In this document: piece by piece, positions 1 through 7,652 of the stretch
Layout: every line of letters starts with the position of its first letter
How positions within the stretch are numbered: the first letter of the stretch is position 1
Position numbers and translations under genes: made by a program
The notes under the pieces: model-generated
Seen by the model: only the letters and a program-made list of their open reading frames with translations
Database searches by the model: none
Told to the model about the DNA's origin: nothing
Source: Dehalococcoidia bacterium
GTDB lineage: Bacteria > Chloroflexota > Dehalococcoidia > E44-bin15
NCBI GenBank assembly: GCA_030638665.1
Contig: DAOWEF010000041.1
Coordinates: 1-22,413 of the forward strand
DNA: 22,413 nucleotides
Direction: 5' to 3'

Positions 1-563
1 GCTATCAGTAAAGTTATTACGACTGCCGCTGCCGTCAAGCCCACCAGAGCGCCGCCGAGCATGAACAATTCGTCATCGTTAGCTAGCCCAATACCAATAA
101 GGAGAATGGCACCGCTGAATACAGTATTGGTGAAAGGTATTGGGATCAGCATAACAATGGCTACAGGAAGAATCACGATCCCTAAAATAAACCTAGTTAG
201 TCTTCTCTCGCTCAGGCCTCCAAAGCGCGGTTTGGAGAATCTCTCAATCAACCTCAAAAAGGGAATCCCTCTCTTCTGAATCAAGGCAACCATTTTTACA
301 CTAATCTTTTTACTATGAAGCCGCCGAGGTATGACGGGAGAGCTTCTCCCCGCGATTATCTGTAAGTCTAACAGAATAATGAGAAGGGCGAACGGAGAGG
401 AATACCCCGGAGCCGGAATGGGCAACGCCGATGGTAAGGATAACAATACAAGTAGGAAGCCAAATCCCCTCAGTGAGAGGATATCAAGAAGTGCTCCAAA
501 CTTGATACCCTCGGGGTCAGCAGTCTTGATTAAATTCTCTAGTTCTAGGGATAATTTCTGCAT
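1..563 (-). CDS. exoD: ExoD-family membrane protein, 3' end cut by the window edge
   Basis: Reading the reverse strand from an ATG at 563 gives 187 uninterrupted codons that run off the left edge, so the stop lies outside. The product is hydrophobic with about four or five membrane segments (roughly residues 33-50, 57-72, 124-143, 148-161, 166-187). It carries the duplicated signature of the ExoD (exopolysaccharide synthesis) family: SLPSALPIPAPGYSSPF around residue 42 and a second LIPIPFTN around 139. ExoD family members are usually about 200 residues, so only a few residues should be missing. ExoD is linked genetically to exopolysaccharide production in rhizobia, but its biochemical role is unknown. 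Upstream of the ATG is AGGAAAAAAG, a weak ribosome site. The gene is divergent from everything to its right. Family call is firm; function is not. Confidence 0.85.
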   Translation of the reverse strand, partial: MQKLSLELENLIKTADPEGIKFGALLDILSLRGFGFLLVLLSLPSALPIPAPGYSSPFALLIILLDLQIIAGRSSPVIPRRLHSKKISVKMVALIQKRGIPFLRLIERFSKPRFGGLSERRLTRFILGIVILPVAIVMLIPIPFTNTVFSGAILLIGIGLANDDELFMLGGALVGLTAAAVVITLLI

Positions 564-572
564 CTTTTTTCC

Positions 573-600
573 TATGTACTCGTGCCTTCACCCCCGTCAA
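573..600 (-). promoter_or_regulatory. Possible second, start-proximal exoD promoter
   Basis: Reverse strand TTGACG (595-600), 16-base spacer, TACATA (573-578). Transcription would begin near 566, almost at the exoD ATG, giving a leaderless message. The -10 is imperfect, so this is a candidate only. Confidence 0.25.
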
Positions 601-663
601 CACTGTTTTTACACCTTACCCTCAGGCTGTCATTCAGGTCGCATAACATACCAACTGTGAACC

Positions 664-672
664 ATTATAGCA
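664..672 (-). promoter_or_regulatory. Extended -10 promoter upstream of exoD
   Basis: On the reverse strand the bases read TGCTATAAT, a consensus -10 with the TGn extension. No good -35 lies 16-18 bases upstream, which is tolerable for an extended -10 promoter. The predicted start near 657 gives a leader of about 94 bases before the exoD ATG. Confidence 0.5.
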
Positions 673-803
673 TCTCATACTGCCTCTGGCTACGATGAAA
701 GGAATTGCTTAAGAATTAGGGTGCGTTGACGGACTAGGGGTTTCATGGATGCATTTGACGTAGTAACCGAATGCAGTAGCAGCAAAATGAATGGAAATTC
801 GTG

Positions 804-1001
804 ATGTACACTTTTATGGGCCGCTTCGTCTATTGCCTTGGCCTGGCCTATGGTGGTTACCTGTTAGCGGACAACTGGGGGCAGATTCATGTTGGATTCG
901 CCCCTTTGACATCCCCGCCATCGTGGTGGCCCTGATCCCTGATCCGCTTCTTTATTTATCGACGCTTGAAAGCGATCCGGGAATGGCTATTAAATGGGTG
1001 A
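804..1001 (+). pseudogene. Frameshifted small membrane protein gene (about 64 codons)
   Basis: From ATG 804 (GTG at 801 also possible) the frame reads MYTFMGRFVYCLGLAYGGY... up to about 902. Coherent sequence then continues in another frame as FDIPAIVVAL (905-934) and returns to a third segment ending IYRRLKAIREWLLNG with a stop at 999-1001. The second break coincides with a perfect 7-bp tandem duplication, CCTGATC at 931-937 and 938-944; removing one copy joins the reading as VVALIRFFIYRR. The first break needs one missing base near 901-907. The restored product would be a short protein with one or two hydrophobic segments and a basic tail. I do not recognise the family. The neat repair by deleting a duplicate makes a decayed gene more likely than chance. 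Confidence 0.5.
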
Positions 1002-1072
1002 CACTTTCCCGCTAGTGCAAGGGATTCTTTTATTTACTGTGGTGAGGCTTGCCCCCAGCCAAACGCTTCGAT

Positions 1073-1201
1073 TGTCATTGCGAGGACGCCGACCTAGGCC
1101 GACTCATCGGCCGACCAGCCAGCCTCGGGGGTCGAAGCAATCTCAGGCACGAGGCGTGTAGGGCGCAAGAATGAGGCTGCTTCGCTTCGGTTGCAATGAC
1201 A
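1073..1201 (+). repeat. Palindromic intergenic repeat (MITE-like), interrupted
   Basis: Ends are inverted: GTCATTGC at 1074-1081 against GCAATGAC at 1193-1200. The right arm read backwards is GTCATTGCAACCGAAGCGAAGCAG, and the left arm is GTCATTGCGAGG then, after a GC-rich insert, GTCGAAGCAATCTCA. Such GTCATTGCGA hairpins are common non-coding dispersed repeats in bacterial genomes. There is no coding potential. The insert at 1095-1131 is listed separately. Confidence 0.6.
1095..1131 (+). repeat. 37-bp GC-rich repeat unit, copy 1
   Basis: The pattern is TAGGCCGA-N4-TCGGCCGACC, then a variable octamer, then T-GGGGG; the same pattern recurs at 5420-5456. It contains the small stem GGCCGA/TCGGCC with loop CTCA. 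It sits inside the left arm of the palindromic repeat at 1073-1201. Confidence 0.55.
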
Positions 1202-1275
1202 GGGACAATGGGCAAGGGGTGATGTGTCACTGATCACTTGGACGAGTACACTAGCTATTCATAGCGCGCTCGGTA

Positions 1276-1284
1276 TGGTACAAT
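1276..1284 (+). promoter_or_regulatory. Extended -10 promoter of the NHALEHAT-protein gene
   Basis: TGGTACAAT is a good extended -10. The hexamer 17 bases upstream (TATTCA) is weak. Initiation near 1291 would leave about 10 bases before the ATG at 1301, with AGGAGG (1291-1296) at the very 5' end of the message. Confidence 0.5.
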
Positions 1285-1300
1285 ATGTAAAGGAGGAGGC

Positions 1301-1807
1301 ATGAAGAGTGATTTAATTACAGCCCTGCGTCAGAATCATGCCCTGGAGCACGCTACTATTTCCCTGCTGACCAGGAAGCTGGACTCAAATGTAAGGATAA
1401 TCGGGAGGTCTACCTTTGACGGCTTTTATATCTATGGTAGCGTTCCCAGTAAAGCGGTTCGGGAGGCAGCTACAGAGGGGTTGGACCGCTTGCAGAATGG
1501 TGAGCGCGAGCTGGGTGTGTCCCCTCTCTGTGGGACGAACATTATGGTAGCAGGAATATTAGCGGGGGTGGCTTGCCTTATTGCGCTGGGGGGTAAAAAT
1601 AGGGGGCAGCGGCTGTCGCTGGCCATCATGGCGGCGACCGGGGCGATTATCGCCGCCCAGCCCATAGGCAGGGCCGCCCAAAAGTATCTGACCACCTCTA
1701 CAAACCTTTCCGATGTCACCATTAAGCGAATCACCCGCCGTGGTGCCGGCGCGCGAATCCTCTATAAGGTAGAAACCGCTCGAGTGGAATCCAGCTCGGT
1801 TGCATAG
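1301..1807 (+). CDS. Small membrane protein with NHALEHAT motif (DUF6391-like)
   Basis: A 168-residue protein of unknown function. Residues 10-20 read RQNHALEHATI; two nearby histidines around a glutamate suggest a metal or cofactor site, but this is inference. Two hydrophobic segments (about 79-97 and 105-121) are separated by a short basic loop, GGKNRGQR, typical of a helical hairpin. The N-terminal 75 residues look soluble and contain a predicted strand-rich stretch, and the C-terminal 40 residues are basic. From memory the motif resembles the uncharacterised DUF6391 family of Cyanobacteria and Chloroflexi; the name needs a profile search. The ATG is well supported by AGGAGG four bases upstream and the extended -10 just before. 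It appears to be a single-gene transcript, with 204 bases before aspS. Confidence 0.75.
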   Translation: MKSDLITALRQNHALEHATISLLTRKLDSNVRIIGRSTFDGFYIYGSVPSKAVREAATEGLDRLQNGERELGVSPLCGTNIMVAGILAGVACLIALGGKNRGQRLSLAIMAATGAIIAAQPIGRAAQKYLTTSTNLSDVTIKRITRRGAGARILYKVETARVESSSVA

Positions 1808-1872
1808 CCCTCGCGTTGTTGCACTCACACGCACCCACTCACCCTTAACATAGTGCCGCGATACTCCTGCTT

Positions 1873-1885
1873 CGCCAAATTGGCG
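1873..1885. promoter_or_regulatory. Perfect 13-bp palindrome upstream of aspS
   Basis: CGCCAA-A-TTGGCG is a perfect inverted repeat about 75 bases upstream of the aspS -35. It has no T-tract, so it is not a clear terminator for the preceding gene. It could be a protein-binding site or chance. Confidence 0.25.
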
Positions 1886-1958
1886 TATTGCTTCCTCGTC
1901 AGATTCTTCTATTAGCTGTCCACACCCTCTGCGATAGGCAAGTCAAGCTGAATTTGGA

Positions 1959-1987
1959 TTGAAAAGCCTCGCTCCATAGGCTATAAT
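1959..1987 (+). promoter_or_regulatory. Sigma-70-type promoter of aspS
   Basis: TTGAAA (1959-1964), 17-base spacer, TATAAT (1982-1987): close to consensus. Initiation near 1994 gives a leader of about 18 bases containing AGAGGGA (2001-2007) before the ATG at 2012. There is no room for a T-box leader. Confidence 0.75.
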
Positions 1988-2011
1988 CGGTATGCTCTTT
2001 AGAGGGACTTT

Positions 2012-3772
2012 ATGTTTAAGGCTAATAGTTGTGGCGAGCTAACCGCAAAGCATATCGGCGAGCGGGTGACCCTTGCCGGCTGGGTGCATCGGCGGCGGGA
2101 TCATGGCGGGCTGGTGTTCATTGACCTGAGGGACCGCGCCGGTTTGGTGCAGGTGGTGTTCAATCCTGAGGTATCGGGGGAGGGACACGAGGTTGCTACC
2201 AGGCTGCGCCATGAGTATGTGTTGCAGGTTACCGGTGAGGTGGCGAAGCGCCCCCAGGGAACGGAGAACCCAAATCTCCCCACCGGTGAGGTCGAGGTCA
2301 TCGCTCAGCAGGTCCAGATCCTCAACCCATCGAAGACACCGCCCTTTTATATAAATGAGGATATTGAGGTGGACGAAAACCTTCGCCTCCGCTACCGCTA
2401 TCTCGACCTGCGCCGCCCCAGGATGAAGGAGAACATCCTTCTGCGCCATCGGGTGATCAAGTTCATGCGCGATTTCCTGGATGAGCGGGACTTTATCGAG
2501 ATCGAGACCCCGATCCTGATCAAGAGTACCCCTGAAGGGGCGCGGGACTATCTGGTGCCCAGCCGAGTTCACCCTGGCAAGTTCTATGCCCTGCCCCAGT
2601 CCCCGCAGCAGCTAAAGCAACTGCTTATGGTGGCCGGCTTCGAGAAGTATTTCCAGATTGCTCGGTGCTTCCGCGATGAGGACCTGCGTGCCGATCGCCA
2701 GCCGGAGTTCACCCAGCTCGACCTGGAGATGAGCTTTATAGATGAGGAAGACATACTCGTTCTCATGGAGGAGCTTTTCACCTCCCTGGTGGAAAATGTC
2801 ACCCCCACGATGCGAGTTTTGCAGCCCTTTCCCCGCCTTACCTACCGTGATGCTATGGAGCGCTATGGGACGGACAAACCTGACCTGCGCTACGGGCTGG
2901 AGATCAGGGATCTATCGGACATCGCTGCCCATTCTGAGTTCACCGTGTTTCGCTCCGCCCTCGATGCGGGGGGGGTGGTGAGGGGGATATGTACCCCGGG
3001 CTGCGCCCATTACTCCCGTCGCCAGCTCGATGAGCTGGCTGAGTTTGTCCAGGCTTGTGGGGCAAAGGGACTGATCACTCTGCCCATCGGTGAGGAGGTG
3101 ACGCGGTCGGTTCTGGATAAGTTCCTGACCAGGGAGCAGAGTAGGGAGCTGGCGAGCCGTTTTGGGGCCGGGGAGGGAGACCTCCTCCTAATTATTGCTG
3201 GGGAAACCAAAATGGTTGAGGAGGCGCTGGGGGCATTGCGTGGGGAAATGGCGCGACGCCTGGAGCTTTTAGACCCCAACCTCCTCGTCTTCTGCTACAT
3301 CCTCGATTACCCCCTTCTGGAGAAGGGGGAGGGAGGTCGGTGGGAACCGATGCATCACCCGTTCACTGCTCCCAGGGATGAGGATATTCCCCTCCTCGAC
3401 AGTGCCCCGGAAAGGGTGTACGCCAAGCACTATGACCTGGTATGCAATGGGTGCGAGCTTTCCAGCGGCAGCATCAGGATCCACGACCGCGAGCTTCAGG
3501 AGAAGATTTTCAAGCTGTTGGGGTATGGCGAAGCGGAGGTTGAACAGCGGTTCGGGCACCTCCTTGAGGCCTTTGAATACGGTGCCCCGCCCCACGGCGG
3601 CATCGCCCCGGGGATCGATCGGGTGGTGATGCTCCTCGCCGGTGAGGAGAGCATCAGGGATGTGATCCCCTTCCCCAAGAACAAGAGCGCCATGGATGTA
3701 ATGTTCGATGCCCCCTCCGAAGTACCGGAGGGGCAGCTCAAGGAGCTTCACCTCAGATTGAGGCTCGATTGA
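2012..3772 (+). CDS. aspS: Aspartyl-tRNA synthetase, probably non-discriminating
   Basis: This is a 586-residue class IIb synthetase of bacterial type that charges tRNA with aspartate in the cytoplasm. Order: an OB-fold anticodon-binding domain (about 1-110); motif 1 around IEIETPIL; motif 2 with [18 protein letters not shown]; a bacterial GAD insertion domain (about 285-420); motif 3 with [12 protein letters not shown] near the C-terminus. In the anticodon domain, His31 (RRRDHGG) and Gly83 (RPQGTENPN) match the His/Gly pair reported to mark non-discriminating AspRS in Pseudomonas aeruginosa; the discriminating E. coli enzyme has Leu and Lys there. If so, it also makes Asp-tRNA(Asn) for conversion by GatCAB, which is not in this window. 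The solute-binding gene follows within 52 bases and may be cotranscribed. Confidence 0.97.
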   Translation: MFKANSCGELTAKHIGERVTLAGWVHRRRDHGGLVFIDLRDRAGLVQVVFNPEVSGEGHEVATRLRHEYVLQVTGEVAKRPQGTENPNLPTGEVEVIAQQVQILNPSKTPPFYINEDIEVDENLRLRYRYLDLRRPRMKENILLRHRVIKFMRDFLDERDFIEIETPILIKSTPEGARDYLVPSRVHPGKFYALPQSPQQLKQLLMVAGFEKYFQIARCFRDEDLRADRQPEFTQLDLEMSFIDEEDILVLMEELFTSLVENVTPTMRVLQPFPRLTYRDAMERYGTDKPDLRYGLEIRDLSDIAAHSEFTVFRSALDAGGVVRGICTPGCAHYSRRQLDELAEFVQACGAKGLITLPIGEEVTRSVLDKFLTREQSRELASRFGAGEGDLLLIIAGETKMVEEALGALRGEMARRLELLDPNLLVFCYILDYPLLEKGEGGRWEPMHHPFTAPRDEDIPLLDSAPERVYAKHYDLVCNGCELSSGSIRIHDRELQEKIFKLLGYGEAEVEQRFGHLLEAFEYGAPPHGGIAPGIDRVVMLLAGEESIRDVIPFPKNKSAMDVMFDAPSEVPEGQLKELHLRLRLD

Positions 3773-3824
3773 AGTGAATTTTAGACCGAGGGTGAACCGC
3801 ATTAGTAATAGGGTGGGGGGAAGC

Positions 3825-5393
3825 ATGGGGGGAGAGCGAGTAATGAGGATTGCCGTTGCCCTGGCGGCGATGGTCTTTTTGTTTGCGGCTTTCAGTTGCC
3901 GCTGGTTGCCTAGCGGTGGGGGCTTAACTCTTTATGGCTCCGAACCCGCTACCCTAGACCCTGCCCGTTGCCCTGATGCTGCCTCGGCGAGCTACATCGT
4001 GGAGATCTTCAGCGGGCTGGTCACCCTCGATAATGAGCTCAATGTAGTCGAGGATATTGCCCAGAGTTACGACATTAGCCCCGATGGCAGTACCTACACC
4101 TTTCATCTCCGTGAAGGGGTGAGATTCCATAACGGCAGGGAGGTTAGGGCGAGCGATTTTAAGTATTCCATAGAGCGTGCCGCTGACCCGCAGACACGCT
4201 CTCCAGTGGCCGAAGCCTACCTCGGCGATATTGTGGGCGTTAAGCAGAAGCTGAGGGGCGAAGCAGACGAGGTTAGCGGGGTCCGTGTGGTGGACGAAAA
4301 AACCCTTGAAATCACCATCGATGCCCCCAAGGCCTACTTCCTGGCCAAGTTGACTCACCCCACCGCCTTTGTGGTGGACGAAGAAAATGTGGCGTCCGGC
4401 GGCGACTGGTGGCGGCACCCTAATGGTACGGGGCCCTTCAAGCTTAAGCAATGGCAGGAGGGGCAGCGGATAGTCCTGGAGCGAAACGAGCTCTTTTACC
4501 GGGGCCAGGCAGAGCTCGAAGAGGTGACCTTCCACTTTCGTGGCAACTCGATGATGATGTACGAGAATGCTGAGATCAAGATAACTCAGGTGGGCACTGC
4601 CAACATCGAAAGGGTGCTCGATCCCACGAACCCGCTGAGCGAGGAGCTGGTGATTGCCCCTGAGCTTTCCGTTTCATATATTGGCTTCAACACCGCCATG
4701 CCCCCCTTCGATGATGAGAAGGTGCGTCAGGCCTTCTGCCACGCTGTAGATAAAGACAGGATCATCGAGATATTGCTGAAGGGCACTGTATCGCGGGCCG
4801 ATGGCATTCTCCCCCCGGGCATGCCGGACTATAATGAGGAACTGGAGGGGCTGAGCTACGATGTGGCGAAGGCCCAGCAGCTTATCGCAGAGTCAAGCTA
4901 CGACGATAACCTGCCACCCATCGTCCTCTCTGTAGTAGCTACCGGTGCTTATGTCTCTTCCGTTAGTACAGCGATAGCGTGGATGTGGCAGGAGAATCTG
5001 GGGGCTGACGTGGCGATCGAAGGGGTGGAATGGGATACCTTTCGCGATGACATGAGGGAGGGTGGGCTTCAGGCGTTTGAGATTGGCTGGGTTGCAGACT
5101 ACCCCGATGCTGAGAATTTCCTGGATCTCCTGTTTCATAGCGAGAGTGGGGAGAACCATACCGCCTACAGCAATCCCGAGCTGGATGAGTTGCTGGAGAT
5201 GGCGCGTGTGGAAGGCGATTTCGATAGCAGGCGGGAAATTTATCAAGCGGTGGAGGAGACCATCGTCGCTGATGCCCCCTGGCTCCCTCTTTGGTTTGGC
5301 CAAAGCTACTACCTGGTCAAGCCCGAGGTGAAAGGTTTCTTCCCGGCACCTATAGTCATCCCAGTTCTTAAGGGTGTATGGATCGAGGAGTGA
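3825..5393 (+). CDS. Peptide/nickel-type ABC transporter solute-binding lipoprotein
   Basis: A family 5 extracellular solute-binding protein (OppA/DppA type) of about 520 residues. The N-terminus has a basic start (VMRIA), a hydrophobic core (LAAMVFLFAAF) and a Cys, fitting a lipoprotein signal, although the lipobox AFSC is not ideal. The mature part shows family features: GSEPATLDPA near the start, then YTFHLREGVRFHNGREVRA, GTGPFKL and VRQAFCHAVDKDRI. An open frame extends back to GTG 3774, but ATG 3825 has GGGGGGAAGC directly upstream and keeps a short signal peptide; ATG 3843 is another possibility. The ligand could be a peptide or another small solute. No permease or ATPase gene is adjacent, so its partners must be elsewhere. 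It lies 52 bases after aspS on the same strand. Confidence 0.92.
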   Translation: MGGERVMRIAVALAAMVFLFAAFSCRWLPSGGGLTLYGSEPATLDPARCPDAASASYIVEIFSGLVTLDNELNVVEDIAQSYDISPDGSTYTFHLREGVRFHNGREVRASDFKYSIERAADPQTRSPVAEAYLGDIVGVKQKLRGEADEVSGVRVVDEKTLEITIDAPKAYFLAKLTHPTAFVVDEENVASGGDWWRHPNGTGPFKLKQWQEGQRIVLERNELFYRGQAELEEVTFHFRGNSMMMYENAEIKITQVGTANIERVLDPTNPLSEELVIAPELSVSYIGFNTAMPPFDDEKVRQAFCHAVDKDRIIEILLKGTVSRADGILPPGMPDYNEELEGLSYDVAKAQQLIAESSYDDNLPPIVLSVVATGAYVSSVSTAIAWMWQENLGADVAIEGVEWDTFRDDMREGGLQAFEIGWVADYPDAENFLDLLFHSESGENHTAYSNPELDELLEMARVEGDFDSRREIYQAVEETIVADAPWLPLWFGQSYYLVKPEVKGFFPAPIVIPVLKGVWIEE

Positions 5394-5401
5394 GCTTCAC
5401 C

Positions 5402-5495
5402 GTAATCCTGACTCCGATTTAGGCCGAAGTGTCGGCCGACCTGTCGGCCTTGGGGGGGAAGGGTCTAGAGATTCTTCGCTCCGCTCAGAATGACA
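5402..5495 (+). repeat. Second palindromic intergenic repeat, degenerate left arm
   Basis: The right arm, ending at TGACA 5491-5495, reads in reverse as TGTCATTCTGAGCGGAGCGA, a widespread sister of the GTCATTGCGA hairpin family. The left arm, GTAATCCTGACTCCGA (5402-5417), is a weaker match to the same end. The GC-rich unit 5420-5456 lies between them. No coding potential is seen. Confidence 0.45.
5420..5456 (+). repeat. 37-bp GC-rich repeat unit, copy 2
   Basis: Same pattern as 1095-1131 (TAGGCCGA-N4-TCGGCCGACC-N8-T-GGGGG) and the same length. It contains the perfect palindrome GGCCGAC-CT-GTCGGCC (5432-5447 region), which could form a stable hairpin in RNA. There is no T-tract, so it is a poor intrinsic terminator. 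Confidence 0.55.
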
Positions 5496-5562
5496 AAGGG
5501 TGTCGCTTCGCTCGCAGCGATAGGGGGCTTAGCTTACTAAGGTAGTGGACGTGGACACTTTA

Positions 5563-5592
5563 TTGGCTGGGGGCTCTTTTTCATGCTATAAT
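5563..5592 (+). promoter_or_regulatory. Promoter of the tig-clpP-enoyl-CoA hydratase operon
   Basis: TTGGCT (5563-5568), 18-base spacer, then TATAAT (5587-5592) preceded by TGC, so an extended -10. Initiation near 5599 leaves only about 8 bases before the GTG at 5607, so the GGAGG at 5598-5602 would sit at the mRNA end. Confidence 0.65.
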
Positions 5593-5606
5593 CTCTTGGA
5601 GGAAGA

Positions 5607-6986
5607 GTGAAGGTATCGACTGAGAAAATCGAAAATAGCCAGATGGTGCTTGAAGTGGAGGCGGAGCCTGAGGAGGTGGCACGCTCTCTGGAAGAGGCAT
5701 ATCACCGTTTGGTAGGGCGGGCCGAAATACCAGGCTTTCGCCGCGGGAAAGCGCCACGGGAGATGCTAGAGCGCTACATCGGCAGGGAGGCGCTCCTTGG
5801 GGAGGCACTGGAGCACCTGGTCCCGCAGCTCCTGAACCAGGCTATAGCGGAGCAGGGGATCGAGGCTATCGCTCCGCCGGAGGTCGAGATCACGCAAGTT
5901 GACCCCGTGAGTTTTAAGGCCACCGTCCCGGTACGTCCCACCATGGAGCTGGGTAAATATCGGGAGCTCAGCATTGCTCCAGAGCCTGTTGCAGTCGCTG
6001 AGGAGGAGGTAAATAAGGTTATCGAGCAGCTTCGTTACCAGCATGCCCCTTGGGAGCCAGTGGATCGTTCCATTAAGTTTGACGACCTGGTGACCATCGA
6101 TGTGGTGGGTAGTGTGGAGGGGAAGCCTCTGTTAGATAGAAAGGACCTTCAATTCCAGGTACTCCAGGGTTTACCCTTCCCCGTACCCGGGTTTGTGGAG
6201 AAACTGGAGGGACTGGAGAAGGGGCAGGATGGGGAGTTCAGCATTTCCCTTCCCGCTGACTACGGTGTAAGCGAGCTTGCAGGAAAGGAGTGCCTCTTCA
6301 AGGTGCGGGTCGGCGAGATCAAGGAGAAGAAGCTCCCTGAGCTCAACGATGAATTTGCTAAAAGCATTGGCCAGGGCTTCGAAACCCTCGATGCGCTCAC
6401 CGATAACGTCACATCAAATCTTCGGCTTATGTCTGAGGAGGGAGCCAGGAGACGCTATGAAGAGAAGGTCATCGATGCGGTGGTGGAGCTTTCCCGTGTG
6501 GAATTCCCGCATATTTTAGTGGAACAAGAGATTGACCGACTCATCGCGGCACAGGAAAGGGAGCTGGGGGAAAGCAGGATGAGCCTGGAGGACTACCTTA
6601 GAAGCAGGAAGAAGAGCAAGGAGGAGCTGAGGGAGGAATTTCGGCCCCTGGCCAGTAGACAGGTCACTGGCTCTCTCGTGCTGGCCAAGGTGGCTGAGGC
6701 GGAGGAGATCGCAGTGACCGATGAGGAGATCGAGGAAGAGGTCACGGCCATGGTTCAGGGGGCGGGAGAGCGGGGGGAGGAAGTGAGGAAGATGTTCCAA
6801 TCCGCGGCGGCCCGGCAGTCACTGGAGAGGGTACTAGTTACCAGAAAAACGGTTAAGCGGCTGGTGGAGATCGCCTCCGGTGAGGCGGAATCTACATCAG
6901 GTGGGGATAATACTACGTCGGGTGAAGCTAAGGCCACATCAGGAGAGGCTGAATCTACATCACCCGGCGAGTCGGGGGTTGTGTAA
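5607..6986 (+). CDS. tig: Trigger factor, ribosome-associated chaperone
   Basis: A 459-residue chaperone that binds at the ribosome exit tunnel and shields nascent chains. The N-terminal ribosome-binding domain (about 1-115) contains the signature GFRRGKAP at 43-50. An FKBP-type prolyl isomerase domain follows (about 150-245; begins [10 protein letters not shown], includes [12 protein letters not shown]), then a helical C-terminal substrate domain rich in Glu/Lys/Arg (about 250-420). The GTG start is supported by GGAGG just upstream and by the family-typical opening MKVSTEKIE; the first ATG (5643) would remove the first strand. The protein is slightly longer than usual because of a Ser/Thr/Gly/Glu-rich tail from about residue 424 with repeated SGEAESTS. 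clpP starts 28 bases downstream, a common tig-clp pairing in bacteria. Confidence 0.97.
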   Translation: MKVSTEKIENSQMVLEVEAEPEEVARSLEEAYHRLVGRAEIPGFRRGKAPREMLERYIGREALLGEALEHLVPQLLNQAIAEQGIEAIAPPEVEITQVDPVSFKATVPVRPTMELGKYRELSIAPEPVAVAEEEVNKVIEQLRYQHAPWEPVDRSIKFDDLVTIDVVGSVEGKPLLDRKDLQFQVLQGLPFPVPGFVEKLEGLEKGQDGEFSISLPADYGVSELAGKECLFKVRVGEIKEKKLPELNDEFAKSIGQGFETLDALTDNVTSNLRLMSEEGARRRYEEKVIDAVVELSRVEFPHILVEQEIDRLIAAQERELGESRMSLEDYLRSRKKSKEELREEFRPLASRQVTGSLVLAKVAEAEEIAVTDEEIEEEVTAMVQGAGERGEEVRKMFQSAAARQSLERVLVTRKTVKRLVEIASGEAESTSGGDNTTSGEAKATSGEAESTSPGESGVV

Positions 6987-7014
6987 AAGGCGAAAAAGAG
7001 AAAGGGGAAGGAAA

Positions 7015-7626
7015 ATGGAACCAAGAGGGATAATACCTTTTGTGACGGAGACCAGCGCTCGAGGGGAGCGCACTCTGGATATATACTCGCTGCTCCTCAA
7101 GGAGCGGATAGTCTTTCTGGGCACGCCTATCAGTGACCAGATAGCTAACCTCATCATTGCCCAGCTTCTCTATCTGGAACGGGATGATCCGGAGAAGGAT
7201 ATCAGCCTCTATATCCACTGCCCCGGCGGGCTGATCAACGCTGGTTTTGCCATCTACGATACGATGGAGCTCATCCGCTGTGATGTCTCCACAATTTGTG
7301 TTGGCCTGGCGGCAAGCATGGGGACAGTTCTACTATGTGCTGGGGCCAAGGGGAAGCGTTACGCCCTCCCCAATGCCACCATCCACATGCACCAGCCGAT
7401 GGGTGGTGCACAGGGGCAGGCTTCTGACATCGCCATTGCTGCTAAGGAGATCATCAGGATGCAGGAGAAGCTGCGCACGATTATCTCCAAGCATACCGGT
7501 CAGTCTTTGGATAAGGTTGCCAAGGATACCGACCGCGATTTCTATCTGAGCGCAGAGCAAGCGGTGGAATACGGGCTGGTGGATGAGATACTGACTAAAG
7601 AAGAGCCTAAAGAGTCCAAGGATTAA
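7015..7626 (+). CDS. clpP: ATP-dependent Clp protease proteolytic subunit
   Basis: A 203-residue serine protease subunit that forms the tetradecameric degradation chamber served by Clp ATPases. The catalytic triad is visible: Ser101 in GLAASMG, His126 in IHMHQP and Asp175 in TDRDFYLSA. Other family marks are CPGG (69-72), the handle region around residues 125-150 and [10 protein letters not shown] near the end. The ATG at 7015 is preceded by AAGGAAA; the open frame extends upstream to 6880, but that part lies inside tig and its predicted sequence is basic and unlike ClpP. The gene sits 28 bases after tig and 26 before the hydratase. No clpX follows, unlike the frequent tig-clpP-clpX order, so the ATPase must be encoded elsewhere. 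Confidence 0.97.
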   Translation: MEPRGIIPFVTETSARGERTLDIYSLLLKERIVFLGTPISDQIANLIIAQLLYLERDDPEKDISLYIHCPGGLINAGFAIYDTMELIRCDVSTICVGLAASMGTVLLCAGAKGKRYALPNATIHMHQPMGGAQGQASDIAIAAKEIIRMQEKLRTIISKHTGQSLDKVAKDTDRDFYLSAEQAVEYGLVDEILTKEEPKESKD

Positions 7627-7652
7627 AGGATTAATCGAAAAGGAGGACTTAC

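Noticed and set aside
331..660. Plus-strand open frame of 109 codons
   Set aside because: It overlaps exoD antisense and its translation has no family features, whereas the reverse strand gives a clear ExoD sequence.
3774..3824. GTG start for the solute-binding protein two bases after the aspS stop
   Set aside because: No ribosome site upstream, and it would place 17 to 23 extra residues before the signal peptide; ATG 3825 has GGGGGGAA.
6880..7014. N-terminal extension of clpP
   Set aside because: It overlaps the tig tail, is basic and unlike ClpP, and ATG 7015 has a ribosome site.
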